18,630 nucleotides of DNA from an uncultured Faecalibacterium sp. (GTDB lineage: Bacteria; Bacillota; Clostridia; Oscillospirales; Ruminococcaceae): contig CAKTGS010000038.1 of assembly GCA_934561485.1 (NCBI GenBank), forward strand, positions 1-18,630, in the 5' to 3' direction. Positions 4,684 to 13,175 of the stretch are shown here, piece by piece (position 1 is the first letter of the stretch; each line of letters starts with the position of its first letter). Under the pieces are notes generated by a model. It did no database searches. It was not told where the DNA came from and saw only the letters and a list, made by a program, of their open reading frames with translations. The translations under genes and the position numbers were made by a program.

Positions 4684-5958
4684 ATGAACGAACCTTTGGC
4701 CCAGCGTCTGCGGCCCAAAACGCTGGCGGATGTGTGCGGCCAGCAGCATCTGCTGGCCCCGGGGCGGGTGTTCCGCCGCACCATCGAGAGCGGCCGCATC
4801 CCCAACATGATCTTCTACGGCCCATCCGGAACCGGAAAAACCACGGTGGCACGCATCATTGCGGAGAACAGCGGCATGACCCTGCACAAGCTCAACGGCA
4901 CCTCCTGCGGCACCGGCGACATCAAGGCAGTGCTCAAGGATATTGGTACGCTGGCCGGGGCAGGGGGCATCCTGCTCTATCTGGACGAGATCCAGTACCT
5001 GAACAAAAAGCAGCAGCAAAGCCTGCTGGAGTGCATTGAGGACGGTTCGGTCACCCTGATCGCATCCACCACCGAGAACCCGTATTTTTACATTTATAAT
5101 GCACTGCTCTCCCGCTGCACGGTGTTCGAGTTCAAGTCGCTTTCGGCAGCGGATGTAGAGCGCGGCCTGCACAATGCGGTAAAAAAGCTCTCGGAAGGAG
5201 AAGAGCCGGAGATCTGCATGGAAGAGGATGCCTGTGCCTATCTGGCTGAAAGCGCGGGCGGCGATCTGCGCAAGGCGCTGGGCTGCCTGGACTTTGCGGT
5301 CACGGCGGCCCCGGTCGAGGAGGAAAAAAAACACATCACGCTGGACATGATCCGGCAGGTCACCCGCCGCACGGCCATGCGGTACGACCGCGAAGGCGAT
5401 GACCACTACGACATCGTATCGGCCTACCAAAAGTCCATGCGCGGGTCCGATCCGGACGCTGCCCTGCATTATCTGGCCCGCCTGCTGGAAGCGGGGGACC
5501 TGCCCTCTGCCTGCCGCCGCCTGATGGTGTGTGCCTGCGAGGATGTGGGCCTGGCCTACCCGCAGATCATCCCCATTGTCAAGGCGGCCATTGATGCGGC
5601 CAACATGGTGGGCCTGCCGGAAGCGCGCCTGCCGCTGGCGGATGCGGTGATCCTGGTGGCCACCAGCCCAAAATCCAACAGTGCCCATGATGCCATCAAC
5701 GCGGCCATTGCGGATGTGCAGGCCGGGCGCACCGGGCCGATCCCGCGCCAGCTGCAGAACAAGCATTTTGACGGTGAGGATGCCCTGGTAAAAGGGCAGA
5801 ATTACAAGTACGCCCACGACTACGACCACCACTGGGTCCGGCAGCAGTATCTGCCGGACACCATCAAGGATGTGAAATACTACACCTTTGGAGACAACAA
5901 AAACGAGCAGACTGCCCGGGCCTACTGGGCAAAGATCAAAGGCGAAGAGAACGTTTGA
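4684..5958 (+). CDS. rarA: RarA/MgsA replication-associated recombination AAA+ ATPase, 424 aa
   Basis: RarA is a clamp-loader-like AAA+ ATPase that acts at stalled replication forks together with SSB and RecA. It begins with the typical MNEPLAQRLRPKTLADVCGQ. Walker A is GPSGTGKT (46-53) and Walker B LLYLDE has Asp101-Glu102. Sensor and lid segments follow, including ALLSRCTVFEF and GGDLRKALGCLD. The C-terminal MgsA tetramerisation domain contains SDPDAALHYLARLLEAGD and ends with PGDI-type sequence around KYAHDYDHHWVRQQYLPD. The ATG at 4684 follows GGAGG by 11 bases. An in-frame ATG at 4666 would add six residues but has no Shine-Dalgarno sequence. perR follows after 15 bases, so the two form an operon. 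Confidence 0.95.
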   Translation: MNEPLAQRLRPKTLADVCGQQHLLAPGRVFRRTIESGRIPNMIFYGPSGTGKTTVARIIAENSGMTLHKLNGTSCGTGDIKAVLKDIGTLAGAGGILLYLDEIQYLNKKQQQSLLECIEDGSVTLIASTTENPYFYIYNALLSRCTVFEFKSLSAADVERGLHNAVKKLSEGEEPEICMEEDACAYLAESAGGDLRKALGCLDFAVTAAPVEEEKKHITLDMIRQVTRRTAMRYDREGDDHYDIVSAYQKSMRGSDPDAALHYLARLLEAGDLPSACRRLMVCACEDVGLAYPQIIPIVKAAIDAANMVGLPEARLPLADAVILVATSPKSNSAHDAINAAIADVQAGRTGPIPRQLQNKHFDGEDALVKGQNYKYAHDYDHHWVRQQYLPDTIKDVKYYTFGDNKNEQTARAYWAKIKGEENV

Positions 5959-5973
5959 CGAAAGGAAAAAGAT

Positions 5974-6366
5974 ATGCGCTATTCCAAGCAGCGAGAACTG
6001 GTCATGCAGACGGTGCAGAACCTCTGCGATCATCCCACCGCCGAGGAAATCTACGATACGGCGGTCAAGGAGTGCCCGGGCCTGAGCCTGGGTACCGTGT
6101 ACCGCAACCTGAACAGCCTGGTGGAGGCCGGGCGGGTGCGCCGGGTGTCCATTCCCGGCCAGGCCGACCGCTTTGACCACACGCTGCCCTGGCACAGCCA
6201 CCTGTACTGCACCGTGTGCGGCAATGTGACCGATGCCGAGGTGGACGAAAAGCAGGTGATGAAGCTGGTGCGCGGCCAGAAGGGCCGTGTGCAGGACTGC
6301 GCTGTGGTGCTGATCGGGGTCTGCGAGGCCTGCTGCGAAAAGCAGCTACAGGAAACTGCACACTGA
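5974..6366 (+). CDS. perR: PerR-type Fur family metalloregulator, 130 aa
   Basis: This is a winged-helix repressor of the Fur superfamily. All five residues matching the B. subtilis PerR regulatory metal site are present: His20 (HPTAEEIY), Asp68 (RFD), His74 and His76 (WHSHLYC), and Asp87. Aspartates rather than glutamates at the second and fifth positions point to PerR, which senses peroxide by metal-catalysed His oxidation, rather than Fur. Structural zinc cysteines are C79-x2-C82 and C117-x2-C120. The recognition helix is in SLGTVYRNLNSLVEAG. The N-terminus is about ten residues shorter than B. subtilis PerR. AAAGGA lies 7 bases before the ATG. It is second gene after rarA, with a matching operator upstream of the operon. 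Confidence 0.9.
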   Translation: MRYSKQRELVMQTVQNLCDHPTAEEIYDTAVKECPGLSLGTVYRNLNSLVEAGRVRRVSIPGQADRFDHTLPWHSHLYCTVCGNVTDAEVDEKQVMKLVRGQKGRVQDCAVVLIGVCEACCEKQLQETAH

Positions 6367-6393
6367 ACCTGTGCAAAAATTGTGCGGAACCCC

Positions 6394-6422
6394 TTGCCCC
6401 GGCGGCCCAAAGAGCGTATACT
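6394..6422 (+). promoter_or_regulatory. Sigma-A-type promoter of miaB-ymcA
   Basis: TTGCCC (6394-6399), 17 bp, TATACT (6417-6422). The start would be near 6429, with a leader of about 70 nt. It separates miaB from the upstream rarA-perR unit, although no terminator is seen between 6367 and 6394. Confidence 0.6.
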
Positions 6423-6499
6423 AAAAAGAGCTTTTGAAAAAGCTGAAAAAGAGTTTCGCCGCAGGGGTGCTGTGAACCCGGCGGAGAAGGATGGTTTGA

Positions 6500-7882
6500 T
6501 TGGAATACATTAGTTTTGAACATAACAACATTGCGGCAGACCTTATAAAACAGGCCTACGATACCCCGCCGCTAGCTTTTGTGCACAGCTACGGCTGCCA
6601 GCAGAACGTCAACGATGGCGAGCGCATCAAGGGCGTGCTGGTGGATATCGGCTACGGTGTGTGCGATAAGCCCGAGGATGCAGACCTGATCCTCTTCAAT
6701 ACCTGCGCCGTGCGTGAGCACGCTGAGCAGCGGGTGTTCGGCAACGTGGGTGCGCTGAAGGGCCTGAAGGAGAAAAAGCCCGGCCTGATCATTGGCCTGT
6801 GCGGCTGCATGGCCAACCAGAAGCATGTGGTGGAAAAGCTGCGCCGGAGCTACCCCTATGTGGACCTTGTGTTCGGCGTGGACGGCATCGACACCCTGCC
6901 GCAGCTCATTGCACAAAAACTGCAGAAGCACAAGCGCGTGCTGCTGGACCCGGCCCAGCGCCCGGTGATCGTGGAGAACATTCCCATCCGGCGCGAGAGC
7001 GAGTTCCGCGCCTGGCTGCCCATCATGTACGGGTGCGACAACTTCTGCACCTACTGCATCGTGCCCTATGTGCGCGGGCGGGAGAAGAGCCGCAAGCCCG
7101 GCGACATCCTGGCCGAGTTCCGGGGTCTGGTGGAAGCCGGGTATAAGGAGATCACCCTGCTGGGCCAGAACGTGAACAGCTACGGCAAGGGCCTGGAAGA
7201 GCAGATCGACTTTTCCGACCTGCTCAACCTGCTGTGCACCGTGCCCGGCGATTACCACATCCGGTTCATGACCAGCCACCCGAAGGATGCCAGCCACAAG
7301 CTGATCGACACCATTGCCGCCCAGCCCAAGCTGTGCAAGCACCTGCACCTGCCGGTGCAGTGCGGTTCCGATGAGCTGCTCAAAAAGATGAACCGTCACT
7401 ACACCGTGGAGCAGTACCTGGAACTGATCGAGTACGCCCGCAAAACGGTGCCCGGCATCACGTTTTCCAGCGACATCATCATCGGCTTCCCCGGTGAAAC
7501 GGAAGAGGATTTTGTCAAAACGCTGGAATTGGTGCAGAAGGTGGGCTATATGCAGCTGTTCACCTTTATCTACTCCAAGCGCACCGGCACCAAGGCTGCC
7601 GAAATGCCGGACCCCACCCCCCGCAAGGAAAAGACCGACCGCATGAGCCGCCTGCTCAAGGTGCAGGACGAAATTGCCATGGCGCTGGTCAAGGGGCAGG
7701 TCGGGCGGACCGTCCAGGTGCTGGTGGAGGGTTACGGCCGCAATGAGGGCACCCTCTCCGGCCGTCTGGACAACAACCTGACCGTGGAGTTCACGGCAGA
7801 CCCGGCACTGCTGGGCCAGTATGCAATGGTACATCTGACCGGCGCCCGCGCCACCGTGCTGCTGGGCGAGCTGGCCGACTGA
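6500..7882 (+). CDS. miaB: MiaB tRNA-2-methylthio-N6-dimethylallyladenosine synthase, 460 aa
   Basis: MiaB is a radical-SAM methylthiotransferase that adds the 2-methylthio group to i6A37 of tRNAs reading UNN codons. The N-terminal UPF0004 domain binds an auxiliary 4Fe-4S cluster through Cys33 (YGCQQN), Cys69 (NTCAVRE) and Cys103 (CGCMANQ). The radical-SAM CxxxCxxC is Cys179, 183 and 186 (YGCDNFCTYC). A TRAM domain is at the C-terminus (about 395-458). The start is TTG at 6500 with GGAGAAGG nine bases upstream. The nearest upstream in-frame ATG (6491) is followed at once by GTT-TGA, so it cannot be the start. It supplies the step after MiaA, whose gene is 5 kb downstream. ymcA follows after 27 bases. 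Confidence 0.97.
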   Translation: MEYISFEHNNIAADLIKQAYDTPPLAFVHSYGCQQNVNDGERIKGVLVDIGYGVCDKPEDADLILFNTCAVREHAEQRVFGNVGALKGLKEKKPGLIIGLCGCMANQKHVVEKLRRSYPYVDLVFGVDGIDTLPQLIAQKLQKHKRVLLDPAQRPVIVENIPIRRESEFRAWLPIMYGCDNFCTYCIVPYVRGREKSRKPGDILAEFRGLVEAGYKEITLLGQNVNSYGKGLEEQIDFSDLLNLLCTVPGDYHIRFMTSHPKDASHKLIDTIAAQPKLCKHLHLPVQCGSDELLKKMNRHYTVEQYLELIEYARKTVPGITFSSDIIIGFPGETEEDFVKTLELVQKVGYMQLFTFIYSKRTGTKAAEMPDPTPRKEKTDRMSRLLKVQDEIAMALVKGQVGRTVQVLVEGYGRNEGTLSGRLDNNLTVEFTADPALLGQYAMVHLTGARATVLLGELAD

Positions 7883-7909
7883 TGGATAAAGAAGAAGGAG
7901 AATACTACA

Positions 7910-8317
7910 ATGGATTGCATTGATCTTTTCAAGCGTGCCGCTGTGGCACTGCAGACCGATTCCCGCTACCTGGCTCTGGACCAGGCCCGCAAGGCAAACG
8001 ACAAGGACGAAGAACTGCAGAACCTGATCGGCGAGTTCAACCTTGCCCGCATGGACCTGAACAATGAGATCGGCAAAACCGAGCGCAGCGATGCCCGCAT
8101 TGCCGAGCTGAACGAGAAGGTCAACAGCCTGTACGGCCAGATCATGGGCAACGAAGGCATGGTGGCTTACAACGAGGCCAAGCGCGAGTGCGAAAACCTG
8201 GTCAACTACATTGACGCCATCATCAACACGGCCATGAACGGCGGCGACCCCATGACGGTGGAAGAGCCTTCGGCTTCCTGCACGGGCAGCTGCTCCACCT
8301 GCGGTGGCTGCCACTAA
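7910..8317 (+). CDS. ymcA: YlbF/YmcA (Ric) family protein with C-terminal cysteine cluster, 135 aa
   Basis: In Bacillus, YmcA (RicA), YlbF (RicF) and YaaT (RicT) form a complex that stimulates the Spo0A phosphorelay and RNase Y-dependent mRNA processing and carries 4Fe-4S clusters. This protein is mostly helical with a YlbF-type core (about 8-110). It ends in a Cys-rich tail with Cys124, 128, 131 and 134, a plausible cluster-binding site. RicA versus RicF is decided mainly by position: it directly follows miaB and precedes mutS, as ymcA does in B. subtilis. The cotE gene found there between ymcA and mutS is missing. AAGGAG precedes the ATG, and a terminator follows at 8330. Confidence 0.85.
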   Translation: MDCIDLFKRAAVALQTDSRYLALDQARKANDKDEELQNLIGEFNLARMDLNNEIGKTERSDARIAELNEKVNSLYGQIMGNEGMVAYNEAKRECENLVNYIDAIINTAMNGGDPMTVEEPSASCTGSCSTCGGCH

Positions 8318-8329
8318 AACGAAACACCC

Positions 8330-8368
8330 ACAAAACGCGGCTGTGCTATGCAGACCGCGTTTTGTTTG
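8330..8368 (+). terminator. Intrinsic terminator of miaB-ymcA
   Basis: An 11-bp perfect stem (8330-8340 with 8355-8365) has a right arm that runs into GTTTTGTTTG. The T-run is imperfect, so some read-through into mutS is possible. I found no convincing promoter between here and the mutS start. Confidence 0.7.
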
Positions 8369-8431
8369 CAAAGGCAGTTACAGACCGCAAACCGTGCATT
8401 TCACCACACAGCAAAGAGAGGGTAACACACT

Positions 8432-11047
8432 ATGGCAGAGCTGTCACCCATGATGCAGCAATATCTGGAAATCAAAAATCAACACAAGGACGAGATTCTG
8501 TTCTACCGCATCGGCGATTTTTACGAGATGTTCTTTGAGGATGCCAAAACAGTGTCCCGGGAACTGGACCTCACCCTGACCGGCAAGCAGTGCGGCCTGG
8601 AAGAGCGTGCCCCCATGTGCGGCGTGCCGTTCCACAGCTACGAAGGCTATGTGGCGCGTCTGATCGCCAAAGGCTACAAAGTGGCCATCTGCGAGCAGAT
8701 GGAGGACCCCGCCAAGGCCAAGGGCCTGGTCAAGCGCGACATCATCCGCGTGGTCACGCCCGGTACGGTGATCGAGAGCAGTATGCTGCAGGATGACCGC
8801 AACAACTACATTGCCAGCATCTACCTCAAAGGGAAAAAAGCGGGCCTGTGCTTTGCGGATGTTTCCACCGGCACAGCCCATATCACCGAGCTGACGGCGG
8901 ACAAGATCGCCCCGGCGGTGATCACCGAGCTTTGCCGCTATCACCCCAGCGAAGTGCTGATGAACCCCGGTCTGCTGGACTGCCGGGAAATAACGGCCTA
9001 CATCAAAAAGAACATGACCTGTTCGGTGGAGCTGATCGAGGATGAACGCTATGCCCCGGGGCTGGTAGCCTCGGCGCTGGAAGCGCAGTTCGGCCGCGAC
9101 TGGCCCCGCACCACCGGCATGGCAGCGGACGGCCTGGTGCGCTTTGCCATGGCATCGCTGCTGGAGTACCTGCACGACACCCAGATCAAGGGCGTGGAGC
9201 GCCTGAAAACGGTGATCTCCTACAACGAGGCCCAGTTCATGCGGCTGTCGCCGGTTACCCGCGCCAACCTGGAACTCACCGAGACCCTGCGCGGCCGCGA
9301 AAAGCGGGGCACCCTGCTCTGGGTGCTGGACAAAACCAGCACCGCTATGGGCAAGCGGCTGCTGCGCAGCTGGATCGAGCAGCCACTGCTTTCCAGTGCG
9401 CTCATCAACCACCGCCTGAATGCAGTGGAAAGCCTGGTGCATCAGACGGTGGTACGCGGAGATCTGACAGAGGAGCTGCATTATATCTTTGACATCGAGC
9501 GCCTGATGACCCGCACCGTGTACGGTTCGGCCACTCCCAAGGAGATCTATGCCATGGCCCAGACCTGCGACCGGCTGCCGGAGCTGCATCGGTTGGCAAA
9601 GAGCTGCAGCTGCCCGGAACTGGCCGAGCTGGCGGCACAGATCGACCCGCTGGAGGATATCAAGGCCCATATTTACGCGGCAGTGGACCCGGAAGCGCCT
9701 TCCACCCTCAAGGATGGCGGCGTGATTGCCAAGGGCTACCATGCCGAGGTGGACGAGCTGCGCTCCATCCGCGACAACACCAAGGGCGTGCTGGCCCAGC
9801 TGGAAGCCCGCCTGCGGCAGGAAACCGGCATTCCCAAGCTGAAGATCGGCTATAACCATGTATTCGGCTACTATATCGAGGTCAGCAATTCCTTTAAGAA
9901 TATGGTGCCGGAAACCTACATCCGCAAGCAGACCCTGACCAACGGCGAGCGCTACATCACCCAGGAACTGAAGGAACTGGAAAGCAAGATCCTGGGTGCC
10001 CACGAGCGGCTGATCACCCTGGAGCACCGGCTGTTCAGCGAGCTGCTGGAGAGCATCAGCGCACAGCTGGACCGCATTCAGCGCACGGCCAACGCCGTGG
10101 CGCAGCTGGATGTATTTACGGCGCTGGCCCAGGTTGCGGCAGAAAACAATTACTGCCGCCCCACGGTAGACGACAGCGATGTGCTGACCATTGCCGAAGG
10201 CCGCCATCCCGTGGTGGAACAGGTGCTCAAGGGCAGCCTGTTTGTACCCAACGATACCCAGCTCAACTGCAGCACCGACCGCTGCCTGATCATTACTGGC
10301 CCCAACATGGCCGGTAAATCCACCTACATGCGTCAGAATGCGCTGATCGTTCTGATGGCGCAGATTGGCTCCTTTGTTCCGGCGTCCAGCTGCCATGTGG
10401 GTGTGGTGGATGCCATCTTCACCCGCATTGGTGCATCGGACGACCTGTCGGCCGGGCAGTCTACCTTTATGGTGGAGATGACCGAGGTGGCCGAGATCCT
10501 GAAAAATGCCACCCCCAAGAGCCTTGTGGTGCTGGATGAGATCGGCCGTGGCACCTCCACCTTTGACGGCATGAGCATTGCCCGGGCCGTGGTGGAGCAC
10601 ATCACAGACCCGGCCAAAGGCCTGGGCTGCAAGACCCTGTTTGCCACCCACTACCACGAGCTGACCGAGTTGGAAGGCAGCGTGGAAGGCGTGAAGAACT
10701 ACAACATTGCCGTGAAGAAGCGCGGCGAGGACATCACCTTCCTGCGGCGCATCATCCGCGGACCGGCCGATGACAGCTACGGCATTGAGGTGGCAAAGCT
10801 GGCCGGTCTGCCCGGCAGTGTGACCCGCCGCGCCCATGAAGTGCTGCGCACACTGGAAGCCGCTGCACCGAAAAACAAGGTGGAGCAGATGGATTTTGAT
10901 GCCCTGCAGGAGTACAATTCTCCGGCAGTGCCCAGCGAAATGATGGAAAAACTGGAAGCAGTGGATGTGGAGACTCTGACCCCCATCGAGGCACTGAACT
11001 TCCTATACGAACTCAAAAAGACATTGAAGGGCAGCCTGAACGGCTGA
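8432..11047 (+). CDS. mutS: DNA mismatch repair protein MutS, 871 aa
   Basis: MutS recognises mismatches and recruits MutL. The mismatch-recognition Phe-x-Glu motif is Phe30-Tyr31-Glu32 in GDFYEMFF near the N-terminus. Connector, lever and clamp domains follow. The ABC-type ATPase has Walker A GPNMAGKS (623-630), a signature near SAGQSTFMVEM, Walker B VVLDEIGRGTSTFDG and the switch histidine in FATHYHELTELE. The length matches MutS1 (about 850-870 aa), not MutS2. The C-terminus carries the usual short helical tail. The ATG follows GAGAGGG. mutL starts 34 bases after the stop. Confidence 0.98.
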   Translation: MAELSPMMQQYLEIKNQHKDEILFYRIGDFYEMFFEDAKTVSRELDLTLTGKQCGLEERAPMCGVPFHSYEGYVARLIAKGYKVAICEQMEDPAKAKGLVKRDIIRVVTPGTVIESSMLQDDRNNYIASIYLKGKKAGLCFADVSTGTAHITELTADKIAPAVITELCRYHPSEVLMNPGLLDCREITAYIKKNMTCSVELIEDERYAPGLVASALEAQFGRDWPRTTGMAADGLVRFAMASLLEYLHDTQIKGVERLKTVISYNEAQFMRLSPVTRANLELTETLRGREKRGTLLWVLDKTSTAMGKRLLRSWIEQPLLSSALINHRLNAVESLVHQTVVRGDLTEELHYIFDIERLMTRTVYGSATPKEIYAMAQTCDRLPELHRLAKSCSCPELAELAAQIDPLEDIKAHIYAAVDPEAPSTLKDGGVIAKGYHAEVDELRSIRDNTKGVLAQLEARLRQETGIPKLKIGYNHVFGYYIEVSNSFKNMVPETYIRKQTLTNGERYITQELKELESKILGAHERLITLEHRLFSELLESISAQLDRIQRTANAVAQLDVFTALAQVAAENNYCRPTVDDSDVLTIAEGRHPVVEQVLKGSLFVPNDTQLNCSTDRCLIITGPNMAGKSTYMRQNALIVLMAQIGSFVPASSCHVGVVDAIFTRIGASDDLSAGQSTFMVEMTEVAEILKNATPKSLVVLDEIGRGTSTFDGMSIARAVVEHITDPAKGLGCKTLFATHYHELTELEGSVEGVKNYNIAVKKRGEDITFLRRIIRGPADDSYGIEVAKLAGLPGSVTRRAHEVLRTLEAAAPKNKVEQMDFDALQEYNSPAVPSEMMEKLEAVDVETLTPIEALNFLYELKKTLKGSLNG

Positions 11048-11081
11048 CCGGTTCCGAATAACCGACAAGGGAGGGAACATT

Positions 11082-13175
11082 ATGGCAGTGATCCATGTTC
11101 TGGACAAACACACCGCAGAGCTGATTGCCGCCGGCGAGGTCGTGGAACGGCCGGCCAGCGTGGTCAAGGAGCTGCTGGAAAACTCCATTGACGCCGGTGC
11201 AACGCAGATCACCGTAAGCATCGAGTCCGGCGGCGTCAAGCTGATCGAGATCAGCGACAATGGTACCGGCATTGAAGCGGAATACATCTCCACGGCCTTT
11301 ATCCGCCATGCCACCAGCAAGATCCAGACTCCGGACGACCTGATCAGCATTCACACCCTGGGCTTCCGCGGCGAAGCATTGGCTTCCATTGCCAGTGTGG
11401 CCCGCGTGGAGCTGCTTACCCGCACCGAAGTGGATGAGTTTGCCACGGTGTACCGTATTGAAGGCGGGGAAGAAATTTCCCGGGAGCCGGGAGCCAGAGC
11501 GGTGGGCACCACCATCCGGGTGCGGGATCTGTTCTACAACACCCCCGCCCGCATGAAATTCCTCAAAAAGGATTCCAGCGAGGGTACCTTTGTGGCGGAT
11601 AACGTGGCCCATGTGGCCCTCAGCCACCCGGAAGTCAGCGTCAAGTTCATCCGGGAAGGCAAGCTGCAGTATGTCACCCCCGGGGATGGCCAGCTGCGGG
11701 GAGCCGCCTATGCGGTGCTGGGCCGGGAGTTCAGCCGCGACCTTGTGGAGGTGGAAAACCAGGAAGGCGTTTACCACATCCAGGGGCTGATCACGCCGCC
11801 CAAGAGTTGCCGCGCCAGCCGCAGTATGCAGCATTTCTACATCAATGGCCGCTATGTGCGCAACCGCACCATGATGGCCGGCATGGAAATGGCATTCAAA
11901 GGCACCATGATGCAGGGTAAGTTTCCGGGCGGCATTTTGCTGCTGGAAATGCCGGCAGACATGGTGGATGTCAACGTGCACCCGGCCAAGATCGAAGCCC
12001 GCTTTGCCCGGGAAAACGATGTATTTGATGTGGTTTACCACGCCGTCAAGCTGGCGCTGGCTCAGCCCGGCACCGGAGAACGCCAGTTCACCTTTGACGA
12101 GCCAAAAGAGAAGGCAAAAGCTGAAATCTCGACAAATGACGATATTTTGACGAAAAATGCTGTAAAGAAAAACAACTTTACAGGCCTTTCTGCTATCATC
12201 CCCGGTCAGGCGGACCCCGGCACGCTGCCCAAAACCTCCCACGCAGAGCCTGCTCTGGCAAAAACGGCTCCTGTTCCGGTTCCCACGCCGGAAGACGCAG
12301 CACCTGCTGCCGTTCCGCGCTGGAAAAGCGCATCTGCCGAAGAGGATTTGCTGGACCCCTTTGTGACCCTGCACAGCCCCAAGGCACCGCAGCCCGTCTC
12401 GGCTGAGCCGTTCCGCACCGCAGCCAGCGAAACGCAGCTGGATGTGGAACCTGCCATGGAAGAAACAAATGTTCATGCGGCGCAGGACCACATGGCTGCC
12501 TGGAATCCGGCCCCCAAGGCGGAACCTGCCCCGGAGCAGGAAGCGGAACCGGCAGAGGAACTGCCCGCACCGGAACAGATAGGGTTTGATGTGCAGGTCG
12601 GTCCGGAACCGCTGCACTATGTGGGTGAAGTATTCCGTACCTATATTCTGGCAGAGCGCGGGGATGAGCTGTGCCTGATCGACAAGCACGCCGCCCACGA
12701 GCGTCAGCTGTACGAAAAGCTGGCCGCCAACTATGGCAACGTGCCCAGCCAGATGCTGCTGGAACCCACCGCCATTGACCTGTCGGCGGAAGAAAAGCAG
12801 GCCCTGCTGGACAATGTGCCTCTGCTGGAAAATGCGGGTCTGGAAATTGCGGACTTTGGCGGAAACACGGTGGTGCTGCGGGCGGTGCCTGCGGATGTGG
12901 AGCCGCAGAACGCCGAGAGCCTGCTGGTGGAAATTGCCAACAAGCTGATCCGCGGCGGCCACGATGCCCTGAACGAGCACACCGAGTGGGTGCTGCATTC
13001 CATTTCCTGCCGGGCAGCCATCAAGGCAGGGGATAAGTCCAGCCCGCAGGAGCTGCTGGCTCTGGCCGAAAAGATCCTTTCCGGCGAGGTGCCGCCGTTC
13101 TGCCCCCACGGCCGCCCTTGTGTGCTCAAGTTGACCCGAAAGGAGCTGGAAAAGCAGTTTGGACGTCTTGTGTAA
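11082..13175 (+). CDS. mutL: DNA mismatch repair protein MutL with endonuclease motifs, 697 aa
   Basis: MutL couples mismatch recognition to strand incision. The GHKL ATPase (about 1-335) shows Glu30/Asn34 (KELLENSIDAGA), DNGTGI (59-64) and GFRGEAL (94-100). A long Ala/Pro/Glu-rich linker spans about 345-500. The C-terminal domain has the metal-binding endonuclease motif DKHAAHERQLYE (534-545, fitting DxHAx2Ex4E), CPHGRP (674-679) and a terminal QFGR. This is therefore a nicking MutL of the MutH-less type, as in Bacillus. The linker contains a local AT-rich patch around 12121-12190. AGGGAGGG precedes the ATG, and miaA begins inside its last codons. Confidence 0.97.
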   Translation: MAVIHVLDKHTAELIAAGEVVERPASVVKELLENSIDAGATQITVSIESGGVKLIEISDNGTGIEAEYISTAFIRHATSKIQTPDDLISIHTLGFRGEALASIASVARVELLTRTEVDEFATVYRIEGGEEISREPGARAVGTTIRVRDLFYNTPARMKFLKKDSSEGTFVADNVAHVALSHPEVSVKFIREGKLQYVTPGDGQLRGAAYAVLGREFSRDLVEVENQEGVYHIQGLITPPKSCRASRSMQHFYINGRYVRNRTMMAGMEMAFKGTMMQGKFPGGILLLEMPADMVDVNVHPAKIEARFARENDVFDVVYHAVKLALAQPGTGERQFTFDEPKEKAKAEISTNDDILTKNAVKKNNFTGLSAIIPGQADPGTLPKTSHAEPALAKTAPVPVPTPEDAAPAAVPRWKSASAEEDLLDPFVTLHSPKAPQPVSAEPFRTAASETQLDVEPAMEETNVHAAQDHMAAWNPAPKAEPAPEQEAEPAEELPAPEQIGFDVQVGPEPLHYVGEVFRTYILAERGDELCLIDKHAAHERQLYEKLAANYGNVPSQMLLEPTAIDLSAEEKQALLDNVPLLENAGLEIADFGGNTVVLRAVPADVEPQNAESLLVEIANKLIRGGHDALNEHTEWVLHSISCRAAIKAGDKSSPQELLALAEKILSGEVPPFCPHGRPCVLKLTRKELEKQFGRLV

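Noticed and set aside
3814..6201. A 795-codon open frame on the minus strand extending upstream of nth, antisense to rarA and perR
   Set aside because: Only its last 229 codons are Nth. The rest is a high-GC antisense shadow of rarA and perR with no family resemblance, and nth has its own start, Shine-Dalgarno sequence and promoter.
8444..10837. Long open frame antisense to mutS (similar ones lie opposite miaB, mutL, the HlyD-like gene and ylmH-divIVA)
   Set aside because: These follow from codon bias in GC-rich genes on the other strand. They lack ribosome-binding sites and their translations are rich in His, Gln and Ala with no recognisable domain.
12160..12183. Inverted repeat in mutL as a terminator or attenuator
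   Set aside because: No T-run follows and it lies in the middle of an intact reading frame.
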